Assembly: GCA_020086605.1 (NCBI GenBank)
Contig: JACBWW010000003.1
Coordinates: 8,658,753 to 8,722,752 of the forward strand
Length of the DNA stretch: 64,000 nucleotides
From: Lanius collurio
Taxonomy: Eukaryota; Chordata; Aves; Passeriformes; Laniidae
Direction of reading: 5' to 3'
The translations under genes and the position numbers were made by a program. Every line of letters starts with the position of its first letter. Positions within the stretch are counted from its first letter, which is position 1. The notes beneath the pieces are model-generated. The model was not told where the DNA came from and made no database searches. It worked only from the letters and a program-made list of their open reading frames with translations. Positions 13,001 to 26,345 of the stretch are shown piece after piece.

Positions 13001-16000
13001 CCACGATTCTTAAATCTCCATCTCCATCTCAAATTGCTACTTAAAAGCCAGTCAACTTTGAAGAGTTTTTGTAACAGGGAAGGTCTTGGAGAAGCAAGTA
13101 TTTCCAGTTTGAGTTACCTACCCCTTTAAATTCTGTGTATCATCCATTTCTATGCATAATGCTGACTGAGAACTGCAGTCTCTGCTCCTATCATTTTTTT
13201 CTCCACCGTCTTAAGTGGGGTCATCTCCCTTATCACCAGGGAATCAATGCCAGGTTACTGTGCCATCAATTTAATTGAGGGGAGAGCTGCTTAAACCATC
13301 TCACATTTCCCATTGAACATAATGGGATTCTGCCTCCTCCTGACCTGTGGTGGTGAAGGGACCTTCCCCAGGTGAAGGCTGAACTGCAGCCAAGCCACCC
13401 CTACCCCAAACCCCACTGCCCTCCCTCTCCCAAACACCGGGGGTCTCTGTTAATTCTCCCTGTCAAAGGCAGCTGGGAAAACAGGAGCCTCCAAGAAAAA
13501 CACTGCCTCCCCCATTCAGACATTTAAATAGCATTTGGTACTTCCACAAGGCACATGCTCTCCAGGGCGATACATGCATTTAAGAAAAGCTACTATGGGA
13601 GAAAAAGAAGGGAAGAGCACCTCGCTTTCTAGAGAGAGCAAATGTGAATAATTAGTCATTAGTGCTAGGTTTTGCTTGTTTCTTAAATACACAGTAAGCA
13701 TACCTTTTGCTCAGCAATCTTGATGACTGCCATCATTAATGAGGTTTCATAAGTAGGTTATGACTTCTCTGGGAAAGGGGATGAAAGAGCTTTCGTTCCC
13801 CTGTCCCTTGCTGTGTGCCAGGGTTTTGGAAATTACAGATAAAGCTGTGTATTGCTGCAGTGTCCTTTGTGGCAGCAGTAGAAACTGGTAAGTGCATTTG
13901 AAGAAAAAGTGAAAGCATCAGAAGAGAAATATAATGGGTTTATTTGCATTACTAGGATTCTCTGGAATGTTAGGGTTTCGTGGTCATTTTCCTGGGTTTT
14001 TTTCCCATTTCTTTAAATATATCTAAAAGATATTGGTAGAAAGTACTATCAGTATCACTATCCTATGCAATTACATATATATAGAGTATGTGTATATATC
14101 TCTATCTTATGAACATGACACAACTCCCATCCAAACCAGCAAATATATAAACTACAGAAAGGATTCTTATTCCAGTATGGAAACAGATATTTGCAAAGAA
14201 AGCACACAGAAAAAGATCTATACAGTATTTTTGATACCTAATATGGCTTAAATAACTTCTATCACAACCAATCTTCTCTCTTCAATGACAAAACACAAGC
14301 TAAATTCAAAAAGCACACTTCAAAACATTGCCTGCTAGCCCCTGAGAATTGAACACAGATAATCTTTCTTTCAGGTGCAGCACATTATCTGATCAACACT
14401 ACACGAACTGATTTCCATAAGAAATTCTAGCCTAATCATGCAACCTTCGTGTTAATTTAAAAAATAGTCCTTGATTTTGAAATAAAGTTGAAAGTACAGT
14501 GTCAGAACAAAGTGAAAGAGTTATCATTAGCCTTCAAATGTGACAAATAAGAAAGACACAAACAAGTGTCAGGATAATTAAAAAGGCATTGTTCACTTTT
14601 TAGAAGAAAAAAAAAAAATCAATTGCATGAGAAATATTAAGCTAACAAAGAAAGAGCAAATATGAGTAGAAAAAATGACAGTTATCTGCAAAATTCATAA
14701 ATGTGTCTTTTGTATAACCGTAATGATCATATTTTATGCTGTCATTTTACATTTAATTGCTCACCCTGGTACTTTACTTCATAGAAGCCATCAGTACCCC
14801 ACAGAGCCAGATGCTGAATTGCAAAAAAACATACTGTGACCACAGACTTATAGGAAAGTAACTTTGCTGAGCTGTGGTGTATGACAAGTTAATTTTTGCA
14901 ATTATACTTTTTCCAAGAATAAATGAAACTGCAGGTCATTACTATTCTCTGTCATTAAAAAGAGGCAGAAAATGTTCTTGATCATAAAGGCCTCAAACTC
15001 ATTTTATCATTACTTTGACATATGAAAGCAACTTTACAAGCTGCTTTTCCTCAATGTGACCTAATGAAATAAGCACCACCTCAGCTGAAATATGTAAACA
15101 TCTTGATACATTAAGAAGCACATAACTAAAGAAAATTGTTATTATTACACAGTGCTAACCCATCATATGTCTAGCAGAAAGGAAACGCTATATGGCCTCT
15201 GCTTACTCACAGCTGTTAGCTCTTCTGTATTACACTGCATGTCAAAGGACTGAAGGGACATGGATGCTCAGTTGTCACAGAGACTGAAATTGTCCCCTGT
15301 TCATTTCTTTTCCTATGAGATGTTAAATGTTGGAAACGTTTTTAAAAATAATTAAGCATGAGTAATGTCCATCACTGTCAAATTGTCTGTGCAATCAAAC
15401 AGCAAGAGAGCAGATATCATTATGAAACACGTAATGTCTGCCTTCTGTATCTGTGCTTACATTATCTGAAGACTTACTCAGAATTCAGAAGTTGGGATGT
15501 TCTTTACATTTCAAAATATTTACTGTACATGGAAAAATCAGAAATTCTCAGAGAATTCTTTCTCATAAAATGCTTTTTCATTTTCTGCACAATTGCTTTA
15601 CTTTCCATCACCAATGTAAACTATAACACTCAAGTGAGGAGAAAAAGAGATTCTGCGTTCCAGATGAATATATTTATTAAGACAAAAGAATGAGAAGAAA
15701 ATGTTTCAATTGTCATTGCATCTGTTTGCAATAAATGTCAAGAGCCTTTTAAAAAATTGACTACAGAGCTGACAAAAGACATCAGGTTGACAGGCAAAGA
15801 GCTGGAAATCCTCTGTTCACCCACTGAACGAGAAAATACAGAGACCCCCAAGCCACAAAACACCCTGATTTTTCAGAATCTTCTCTGCTAATCCATCCAA
15901 TCCTTAATATTGACTGAGCTACATATATTTGTTAGCACATCCTTTCATGTATGTCCTAAATTAAGAGTGATTATTTACTTCAGTTTTCTCTTCTGAGAAT

Positions 16001-17989
16001 GAGAGAGCAGAGACCAATAGAGAGGTAATGCAGAAATGGTCCAATAAATCCTGTGACTGAGATTTTCAAATTCATGGAATTAACTAGAAACAAAATCAAA
16101 CTGATTTCTTAAAAGAGTCCACATGTTACTTCATACCTTCATACCCTATTCTCATCCAAGTCCTAGTGCTTTCCTTCCAAATGAGACCCCTAACTACTCT
16201 AAAATTATTTATAAATGTTAAGAGTTTGATAATTTGGAATACCTCTCCCTCTTTCTTCCCTTGATCTCCTTGCATGGCAGCCGTGGATCCCTACACACAA
16301 GATTCTCTCTATTCTTATACAGGCTCTGCAACAGCAGCTCTAGAGTGTTTTCATAAACACACAACAAGCATCTAAACACACTTGCTATCAAAAAAGAATA
16401 TTATAAACATTGGATATAGCTGGTTTTTCTCTTACTTAAAATACTACGAATTTATTGCTTCAAGGAAATGTTTTTGTCGAGAAGAAGAAATTAGAATTAC
16501 AGAGAAAAAGAAGTACGGTTTGAACTACATACCAATGCATACAAGTCTTCTATGGAAATGAAACACTATCCAATTAATTCTGTGTAGCTGCAAAATAGGA
16601 GGAGGTTGTCCATAGGCAGACCAAGCAGCTTTTAAAATCTCCAGCACAACAATTTTAATCTCAGTGCATCCTATTTGCAAACAAATCTTTGCTAAGGAGA
16701 TAAAACGTTATTATTGTGAATAAAAGAATAATATTAAAATATATTCATAGTACTTAGGAAAGAATATACGTCTTATCCTGGACTACCAATTGCTTTGCTA
16801 AAAATTTATATACGCAGCATGGAACCTCTTTTTCCAAATTTTTTTTTATTCAATGAAGTTTTAATGTCATGCCTATTTACAGGATAAGAAACAAAAAGCT
16901 TTCCTTTCCCACATGTAGAGAAAAATTAGAAAACGGGCACTCTGCTATTTTTAATTTAATGATCTCTATCAGTACTCCTGTTCCAAAGTATTTCACACAT
17001 CACAAATATATTTTAAAACAAAAACACAATAAAAAAGCAGAAATCTGCAGCTCACTAACCACCAGCACCTTTGCACCTGTGTAATGATGCAACAGTGAAA
17101 GGCAACACATGTTCCCTTCCTGCTAGGGAGGCAGCATTTGGGAAAACGGTAAGAACCCAGAGCAATTGTTATGAGGTTACTTACATAAGCAAAGATATGG
17201 TAAAATAATCTCGTCTGCGTGGGCAAACCTTTGTAAACTCGTGAGAGTTAGCAGAGCTCAATACAGAGACATGGGATTACCTGTGCAGAACAGTTCACAG
17301 AATCAGGGCTTAACACATGAAGGACTAAAACCTACCTACTATCTCTCCCCTTCTTTCACTGCCAGCTTTCATCTGTATTCATTATTTTCAATGTAAAACT
17401 GCTTTTGCATACCTCACGATATACATTCATTTTAGTATATGCATGACTAGAAGAAAGAAAAAGAGTATTCTCCTACAGGAGACTGCTTGGGATTTTTTTC
17501 TGAACCTTTTACAACTCCCTTTCACCTTCAAACCAAAGGCAACAATTTTGGACAACTAATAAGCAAATTTAAAATAAAATACTGTTAAAGCTCTTGTTCA
17601 CAACACAACATTAAAGCCACAGTACTGCCATTTGATACAATATTAGAAACAAAAATAAAACATTTGTTAAATTAAAATAATGTAATAACCTAAATAGAAA
17701 AAAATAACAGATTTTCTTTAACTGTCAATTATGGATTTTTCATAGCAGGTACACAGTTTACTGTCACAGGTGCTTTGGTGCTACAGGAGTATTAGTACAG
17801 CTATTAACTATTTAATTCTTTAGCTGACACTGTGTTTTAGGACAGGGATTTAAATAATTTACTTCTACATGCTACTGTTTAAATTTTGCTGCCAGGAATT
17901 CATGCAACAAAGTTGTAGAAAAAACACATGATGCTTGTTGATAGTGATATAAGACAGGATTATTATAAAAACCAATTATATCTTTTCAT
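7041..17989. other. long non-coding stretch, mostly unique
   Basis: About 11 kb without a supportable gene. It contains short A/T runs, a 22-base tandem duplication (10844-10887) and a C-rich but CpG-poor patch around 13340-13450. Many short open frames occur on both strands, and none shows a known domain or a convincing exon structure. It is consistent with gene-desert or intronic DNA. Confidence 0.55.
10844..10887 (+). repeat. two-copy 22-base tandem duplication
   Basis: The 19-base word CTGGGGTATTAAACTTCAT occurs at 10844-10862 and again at 10866-10884, a period of 22 bases. The copies are identical over those 19 bases, which implies a recent local duplication or an assembly stutter. No function is suggested. 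Confidence 0.85.
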
Positions 17990-18780
17990 TCTCTTTTGCT
18001 TAATTAAAGCAAGAAGAATCACTATCTTTCTCAGCAGTAATCATGTGGAAGCTGTATAGCACAGATACAGTAATTAACTTAACCTTATCACTTAACTCTA
18101 TTGGGTCATTGGAGTGAGGCACAGTATCAGTGCTCAGAATCAATGCTGTAATGCTAACATCTTTGAGCATTTCAGAGATTGAATAATGCCATCTGTAAAT
18201 GGACAGTCTTTGTTCCTGCTTAGCTATGCTGGATAAATGTTCCTGCTCATAACTTTAATATGGCAGCTTAACCATTTAATCATTGTACATTAATACATTA
18301 TCAATATTGTGAACATGTAAGTACAAAATTACTTGTCAAAGTAATCAGATATTACCGATTTTTGTGCATAAATATGATACGTATGGGATTTTGTCTTAAT
18401 TATATATTTTCATGAAAAAATATATAGCCCAGATTTTTTTTTTTCATTTAAAAGAGATTGAAAAGAATGATCACTTCTAAACATAAACTTATTCGTCCTT
18501 CATCTAAAGCAGATTTTTAAAATGAAACGGCATTTTCTGTATTTTCTGTGGTAAATTAGCCAAGTGTGCAAAGTTTAGTGCATTTCAGCTATACAGGGGA
18601 TACTTGGGCATCTGGGGGATTTTCATAACTGAAGACTTGTGCTGTATCACAACAAATTAAGCGTAATTAAACACTCTGTTCAGTGTCTATTGTTAATTGC
18701 AGCAGCTAATTTGATGCTTAGTTAGTGTTACATTCCGAACTATTTCCAAGCACACAGAATTCTTCAGTTAAGACTGCCTG
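17990..18780. promoter_or_regulatory. candidate regulatory element rich in homeodomain sites
   Basis: A repeat-free stretch with several homeodomain-type cores, including GTAATTAA at 18663-18670, TTAATTGC at 18693-18700 and GCTAATTTG shortly after. It lies immediately upstream of the CpG-rich block at 18990. Composition and motif content resemble conserved non-coding elements around developmental regulators. Without an alignment this is only a candidate. Confidence 0.25.
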
Positions 18781-18989
18781 CTTATAGCTCTAAATTTACT
18801 TTTTTCACCCTCATTTGACAGATTTTAGCTCATTTATTACTTCTGTTAAACGATCAGAAATTCCCTTGCCAAGACAGTACTTTGAGGTCCTTCACTTTCA
18901 CCAAGTCAGACACTAAATCATAGGGGACAATTATCAGCAAATGCTCTCCGACAGGCCCTAAGCCTGCTGAGGTAATGCAGCTGACAAAC

Positions 18990-19530
18990 TTTGATGCGCC
19001 ATGCCCGTGCACATTATGTTCACGTAGTGTGTACATCTGGGCACCCTTTATGGCGATGCAGCAAACAGCCAATCATTTATTCCACTCTAATTAGCACACA
19101 TGTAAATCCTCACCAATCAAGCCACTCACAGGGTTACCGTTGTGGCAGCCATACAGCAAGCTGGCAGGACATGGGAAGAAAGTACAAGAAGCAACTATTG
19201 GGTTTGATTTGAACCTGCCATCACGCCACGGCAGGTCCCCCCAGTCCTGACTGTAACCAGCTCTCCCCTTCACAACCCATCATCAAGCTCCACGCGAAAA
19301 AGGTCATCGGGCAGACTGCGCCCGGCCAAGATGCTTTGATTCTTTGCAGGCTCTGGGAGCACACCTGAAGCGACGCGCGGCTCCGATAGCTCACAGCGCC
19401 AGAGCTGTCGCAGGCAAAAGTCAGGCGTAGCTCTAAAGCATGTGGCACAGCATGGAGTACACGCTCCCTCAAAGAAGCACTGTCCACCTCAATATTTTAG
19501 ACGCCGCTATGTCGCCAGGAAACTATCTGC
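18990..19530. promoter_or_regulatory. weak CpG-rich block
   Basis: CpG dinucleotides rise well above the surroundings, especially at 19365-19420 (for example GCGACGCGCGGCTCCG) and again near 19500-19525, and GC content is moderately raised. It is less dense than the islands at 3.4 and 58.9 kb. It may be a decayed or weak promoter or an enhancer that is often unmethylated. Open frames on both strands inside it look like by-products of composition; none is recognisable. Confidence 0.45.
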
Positions 19531-20569
19531 CAGGTGTCAGCATCCCTTTTCTTCCTCACAAGCCCAGGTGCCTCTGCAGTAACCCTTTTATTTTGAAATA
19601 AATAGCAAATGCCTTCAAAAGGACAGATTCAGGTATTCAGAAAATCTACTCACACTGGTTTATATTATGCAACTCCAAAGAATACAGCGTGCTTTGAAAT
19701 ACCTAAAGTGGTTAGCTCCCATTTCCCAAAATTGAATCAAAGCAGTATGTAAGACTCTATAGTGCTATTCATTACTAAATTAGAAAATGCTCTATTTCAA
19801 AACAGCGTTAAAATGTTCATGAAGATTGTCAAGGATGCAACAGCCTAATAAAAGTATTCCTCAAAATAGAGAGTATTTCTTTTTAGAAGAAAAATCCACT
19901 TGAATCCTGTACATTCATGCTTTCCGTGCTCACTGCAAGAAAAAAAAAAAAAAAAAAAAGGCAAGTAAAACTGCATTTAGCAGTAGGATTTAGCTACACT
20001 GATTTACATTTTTATTTAATGGACTTCAGGGACAGAAAGACACGTCCACTAAATGCCTTTCAAACTTTTTATACTTATGCGTAGTTCTACTCATCATTTA
20101 TCTTTATTTACATCTAATTAAACATGCTTGCAAATTGATTTGTTATATTATACAAATTAATGAAGCAACTAGCTTTGAGAAGTATGGCATCGGTTCAGTT
20201 TTCAAACTATTTGTCAATAAAGTGTCACTATAAATTATTCTTATATGTATATTATAATTATTCTTGTAAAATTATAGAGGGACAGAGAGGAAAACTAAAT
20301 TGTGCTGTTCCTTCTCCAGATAAACTGGATCAAAGACAGCAGGATGAGAAAAATCTGCTCAAGAACTGTTAGAATCTCATTTATAATGAAGTTTCACAAA
20401 CAAAAGAAAATTTTAAATGAGTTTATCTTCTCACAGTAACACAAAACCAGGAAATAATGCAGTGAATACTGTATATCTACCAAAAACCACTGAAACAAGC
20501 AAGCATATTTATCTTAGCTTCCATGAACAGAAAAACATTGGGATGTGGTAAAGAGAAATCTTTTCCTGA
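19531..20569. other. AT-rich non-coding stretch with A20 run
   Basis: No gene is seen. A run of 20 A lies at 19940-19959. There is no polyadenylation signal in the usual 10-30 bases before it, so a retroposed tail is not supported. Confidence 0.6.
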
Positions 20570-21400
20570 CATTATGGAAGCTTTCACTGTTGATGCTGCC
20601 TCTCCTGTTAGTCTCCCTTTCCTACAGAGCTACCACGAAGGGGGAAAGCAGGCTGTAGCTCTCAGCCTGGTACAGGCACCCAAGTAAAACGGTCTCTGCC
20701 AAATTAGCAACAAATCTACTGCTGGGGGCATCCAGCCATCACACAAAGGGCGTGTGCCCCAGCAGCCACTCAAGAGCCAGCCAAAACCAACTAATTCCTG
20801 CAGTCCTGTGAGGCTTTTAGCACAGGGTACAGGAGGCAGAGAGACTAAGAATACCTCCCACCCCAGTCAGTAATCTTTTCAGGATTCTTACCTAAATACA
20901 CACTATCAGGAGGCTTCCAGTGAAAATGGCAGGATTATGTTGGCACCACAAACCCAAACACAGAAGGCCCTCATGGTTGAAGCCATCCCTGTAGGCATGG
21001 AGGAGGCAGCACCCTCTCCCCTGGGGCTCTGCCAGCCAAGCCCTACATCAGACCCCATTCCTGGGGAGTGGCAGAGGGAGCAGGGCCCCATTAAGCCCCA
21101 GTGGGCGGGGATGCTCCCAGCAGCAGACTGGCAGCCCCAGTGCCTGCATGGCACAGGCAGAAGCCCCATGAGACATGTTCAGATGGAGGCACCTACACTG
21201 CCCAGGCTAAGGCAAAGGAAGAGTGAAATAAGGTCCTGTGGTGATCAACAGCTGAGCATCACGCTGCTCCCTACAGCAAGAAACACTGGCTGCTGCCTCC
21301 TGGGCCAGTTACTGGATAAAGTCACCACAAAGCAGCATCTGCGCTGCTCAGAGCATCTGAGGGAAGGTGGAAACCAAAGCATATTTCTCTGAGCAAACAG
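20570..21400. other. GC-richer but CpG-poor block, unidentified
   Basis: GC content rises well above the flanks, but CpGs are rare, so this is not a CpG island. Such composition is typical of old repeat copies or long-methylated DNA. A 151-codon open frame crosses 20937-21392 on the plus strand, rich in Pro, Gln and Gly. It has no domain I recognise, its opposite strand is open too, and the composition itself favours long frames. I could not match the block to CR1 or to an LTR. Confidence 0.4.
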
Positions 21401-24400
21401 AATGGTCACCTACACCAGTTCTTTGGCAATTCTACACAGATAAAGGAAAAAATACATAATGATCTTATATTCTCCTTTTCAGAATGTGTCTATCAATTAT
21501 TTTTAATTTATGATTGATGCAATAGGATTTTGCCTTTCCTCATTATCCCAGAATGAAAGAATATTGTCCATGTAACAGTGCAATAAAATTTTGAACACGA
21601 ATGCTTACAAACTGCTCAAAGCTCACTAAGTATCCCCTTTGATCTGTTAATAAAATAAAGAGAGCAACACATTAAGTAATATGATCTAATACTAAAAAAA
21701 AATTGTGCTTTTTAATCCTTCTTCTAGTTCATGGGCACTTACTTTTTTATTTATTATGTGTCATTTAATTGGAAAATTAAAATAACTCAGTAGTTCTATT
21801 CTGCATTCTGAACTGCAGCTGCTTTATATCTTGCAGCTATACAAAAAATGTTTAGAAGTTACACATTAGGAGTTTTTAACAAGCTTTAACTACAAGATCA
21901 ACTTATTTCACTTCACTGCATACTGGTGGATGTTCTCCGACAGCATAGGAAGAAAAACAAAACAGTAGTTGAATCATTGTAATCATCATCAGATCCCCAA
22001 AATCCTATAGCCACACCAGAAAAGGCAGCAATGCCCCTATGCCATCTGCATGTCACTTCAACTGCTCCACTGTCAGCAAGTTGGCCAGCCCACAACAGTA
22101 GTTGGGTCAGCATGATTGCCCTGCAGCCTTTGAAAACCTGACCTTTTTGTCACATAGGAGTCAGAGAGCATTATTCTAGCAGTATGCATGGCTCTAGAAG
22201 GGCCACACACTCAAAATAGCATCCCAGCCACCTTGAGGAAGTAGAGAACAGATATAAGAAACAATCCAGAATGATAGATAATCCTGAGAACATGAAAAAA
22301 AGTAAATGAAATACAGGAGACCTCTGTTTTCATTAGGGGGGAAAAAATCCTCAGTGAGGATTAATAAAAATTATGAAGAGAACTGACGCAATCACTGTAG
22401 GTGGCTATCTCAGCTCATCTCAAATGCAAAGGCAAGGAAAGCTCACCGTAGCTATAAAAGGCAAAGGCAATCAGGCAAGAAGGGCAAATATGTAGGAACT
22501 CTAATTAACGAACAATAAATGCATAAAATAAACTGCCAAAAGATGAGATCAAAGCAGGTACCTTTTTTTTTCTTAATGAGACAATACACTGGTCCACAAT
22601 TACTTTTTTGTAGCAATTTAATTATGACAATGAATAGTGTTTAATTTTTTTCTTGTTTCTTATCGGAAATTATAAATCATCTTGTTAAAGTAACAAAAAT
22701 ATGTCTTTTTTGTTCATTTTCTCTTTAAACATGCTTCCATCAGCTTAATGGCATTAAAAGACTGATGTGCCTTGTAAATTCTTGCCTGTTGAGCTTACCT
22801 GAACCAACATGTACTATTACCAGGCACAGCATGGTCACAAGAGTGCCCAAAGACAGCTTATTTGCAGTCTACAGGATCTGCCTGCTTAAATTAAAGGAAA
22901 ATTCAGTGCTTATGATGTCCAGTGAGTATAAAATTTTGTGATTGTAATGACATTTTCTGTACTAAACTCTACCCATCATTTCCTCTAGACACCATTTGCT
23001 ATGTTTCTTAGAATACATGATAGTATTTTAGTAGTCCATAGAACAACTGGAACACCTCTAGCCAACATATATAAGTAAATAAATCCAAATATGATCTAAA
23101 ATTCCCATTAAGTAAAAAGATCCTAATGTCAATTTATGCTTTAAAATTCTGAAATAGAAAATTAATTTGAAATTATTGATTGGTTTTTTAAGAAGTTTTA
23201 CCCTGTAAAAAACTTTTTGTAAATTTCAGATTATCTGGGATGAAGCACATCATATAAATGATATAAATTGTTTCACTGTACCTATGCCTCAGGTGTTTTC
23301 CCTGGCAAAATTAAGCCCGTGGCTTAGCCAAACCATTCACTACATGAGACAGAAGACATGGTGCAGTATTTGCAAATAGAGAAAAGCAAATGACCAATGG
23401 CCCACACAAGCTATCTAATACAAAAGACAAGTGGTTATTTCAGAGAATGTGAGTAAAGGACTCTGAGATCACTTTATATAAAGCCATGTTAGCTATTTAT
23501 GAAGAAAAGCACTTTTGTATTCATCATTCTCAGGACTCTGCTCAAGCTAAAATGCTCCTCTGGATCACCACAACTGGACCCAAGTCTTCTGTACTCATGC
23601 TCACTATTGAATAATGGCTAAAGAGAATGTGGGGGATATCTTTGAGGGTCTTAACACTGCGATTGCTGCCAAACTCAGAGATTCCAGTAAGTCACCAGAC
23701 ACCTGGCAGAACTCTCCCATGCCACATGTCTTTCTTCAGAGGGTAAATAAGAAAATGACAAGGCATGACAGTCAAAGGTTTGAGATGTTCAGCTGCCTTG
23801 GCCTATGGACTCATCCCTGCTCCCTGCCTATTTTCTTTCTCTTTTTTCACCCTTTTTTTTTTACGTCTGTCGTCTGTCACCTCCACTATTCCTGTTTTAA
23901 CCATTCATGTAATTTCATTGTGTGTTATGGCCATCTCCTTATTTACAGGGCCTGTAGGCATTTATTTTATTTAATATACTATATGCTCAACACTCCACAT
24001 GGTGTTAATGAGTTGCCAGCCGCCTGTTGTGATACAAGAAGTAACCGTAAACCCAGTGTCGCCTTTACTCCTGCACTGGTTTGGTTTTCTATTGTGACAC
24101 ATAAATGTCAACTGGTATGATCAGAAGTAAACAGTCATGACAGACAGGAAAAAAGGAGCTGACAGTTGAAGGTGATGATATCCATTAGGCTTCTACAGCT
24201 GCCACCTCCTGGGGAGACTGCTGAAGGATTTGAAATGTGGTGCAGAGCTCCTGGCTAACATGGCTCTATGACAAAGAATATGCTTACCTTCAAAATACCT
24301 GGCCTACCACCTAACCATCTGGCTTATTATCATTCAGATAAATCCACTTATATGCACAGGACGGAGAAAGCCATGATGGAACACCAGAAGTGCATAAAAA

Positions 24401-25854
24401 GGGCAGAAACATTAGTCAATCAGCCCGATGATTCTCGAACAGTTGTTAAGGGAGCACGTCATTGCCTTGCTCACTTAACCATGGACATAAAAGAAAAGAG
24501 CTTCCCAAAAAGACAGAGTTTAAAATTTCAGTTAAATTAAGCTGAATCTTAAGATGTCCATCAAGAGTAGTTAGAAAGATTATGTCCAAGTCAATCTTTA
24601 TTCACATTTCACTCTTTGTGATAGTAGATTAAACATTTCATTTTGTTGAAGAGAGAACTTTTACCTGATAAATGCAGAAGTAAGAAAAATCACTTAGGTT
24701 AAATACCAAACCAGTTTTCTTATCACAACCCGCTCCACTGGACTTTAAGTTGTGCAAACCAACCAAAGACCATATTTGACGTGTGAGAGGATGGTTGAGG
24801 AAATCTGAGACCTCCCAGTGCATGCAAACCCCCAGCAGACACCAGCGCCTTTGCTCTCTCTCCCCCACACCTCTCTGACACATTCACAAAGATGTCAGGG
24901 CAGAATGCAATCCTCAGATGGCATATGTACCTCTAGGCTGCTGCAATTTATGCCAGGGCTAACATAGCTCAACCCATAAAATTAAGAGCTGTAACTGCTT
25001 CCATGATCTCCTCCTTCCATCCCCCAACACCAAAAGCAGTATTTTTCCTTATAAGCAGCTCAGGTAATTGCCTTTATTATACACAATATTCATTCCTTAG
25101 ATTTCCATCACCAATAGAGCTATTATAAATTATTTTAGCTGTACTCTTCATGCTTTTATCCCAGTATTGATTTTATTTTTAATGTAAACTTTTAAATTAT
25201 AATGCCAGATAAACAACTACTTATATAGCTACAAAGGCTAAATTAGCAAGACCTGAGAGAAAAGTGCTGAAGATATTTGATATGAAACATTAAAAGCAAA
25301 TGTTATTTTATGTAATACTAAAATGTAAAAAATTGCAAATGTAAATGTAGTTCCACCTTCCAGTGTACAGCAGTAATAAAGTATTAGATTCAAGCTTCAT
25401 AATTAACTTAATCAGATGGAGTTTTCTTTAATTCCCTAATTCCTTTCCTTCAGCCATCTAAGCCTTACTCAGGTTGAAGAATACAACCATGAAAAGCACC
25501 AGCAGATACTACTGAAAATGTTTCCCTTTGCTTGTGCTACAGTAAAGCACAGAGTATTTTGCAGCATGTCTAGTATTCAGCCACTGTAGTATTTTAGACA
25601 TATAAGAACACATCCCCACATCTGCTCAGAAAATACCTCCCTGTGCCTCTGACACAGGACTTAGGGAATACCTCCTTTAAACAGCTAAACTGAACACAGA
25701 ATTTAAAGGCATGCTTCATCTGGTCTCTATAAAGGTAAGCACACATAATTACTGTATGCAGAATCTCAGCATTTGCAATTAGTTGAAAGCAATTTTAGTA
25801 AAAAATAAACCCGTTACACCATGGAATTAGAGCAATAGGTTAAATTGCCATTTT
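21401..25854. other. AT-rich unique sequence, no gene seen
   Basis: It contains the longest open frame of the window (168 codons, 23614-24120, plus strand). The predicted product mixes a polar start with Phe/Cys/His-rich hydrophobic text and has no domain I can name. A second long frame overlaps it in another register. I treat it as non-coding. The remainder is ordinary AT-rich sequence. Confidence 0.5.
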
Positions 25855-26345
25855 TGTCAACAAGTCCATTTTTACTCTATCGATTTGCGCGAGGTGATAC
25901 GAGGCACTGATTTGAATCTTATACACAGGAGTGATATTGCACTAATTGAAAAATAATTGGATTTGCCCCACTTTATAACAGATTCCTCTGCACTATCAAA
26001 GTTTTAATCTCTGATGAGTTTTGCAAAACTCACAAGCTAAAAATCACAGATTTATATCTTAATTCAGATATGTCAAATATTTCAAGGTGAGGAATTCCAA
26101 AACAGCAGCCTGTGCAGACTGCAATGCAAACATGAAACAAAAGTAAAAACACTAACATTCTCTTTCCATATATTGTAGCAAATTAATTGTGTGTTTTGGT
26201 AACGTAGCTTATTAGTTTTGCATAATTTAAGTTTTAATTCATCGTTTAATTTTTAATTAAGTAGTCTCTTTCAAGATGAGCTTTCTACTTGCATTTTAGT
26301 TAGATGCTAAACATGCAATGCATAAAAGCAGTGGCAAGAATGTAA
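25855..26345. promoter_or_regulatory. candidate conserved element with retained CpGs
   Basis: Inside AT-rich DNA that is nearly free of CpG, four CpGs fall within 21 bases at 25881-25901 (CGATTTGCGCGAGGTGATAC plus the next G). Further on, homeodomain-like cores cluster, with a TTAATTAA palindrome at 26253-26260. In methylated vertebrate genomes isolated CpGs decay quickly, so a tight cluster suggests purifying selection or lack of methylation. This would fit an enhancer, but no alignment is available to show it. Confidence 0.3.

Noticed and set aside
20937..21392. 151-codon Pro/Gln-rich open frame
   Set aside because: Lies in GC-richer DNA where stops are rare, the minus strand is open too, and no known family is suggested.
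23614..24120. Longest open frame in the window (168 codons, plus strand)
   Set aside because: No domain, abrupt composition change to Phe/Cys/His-rich text, an overlapping frame in another register, no promoter or splice context; best explained by chance.
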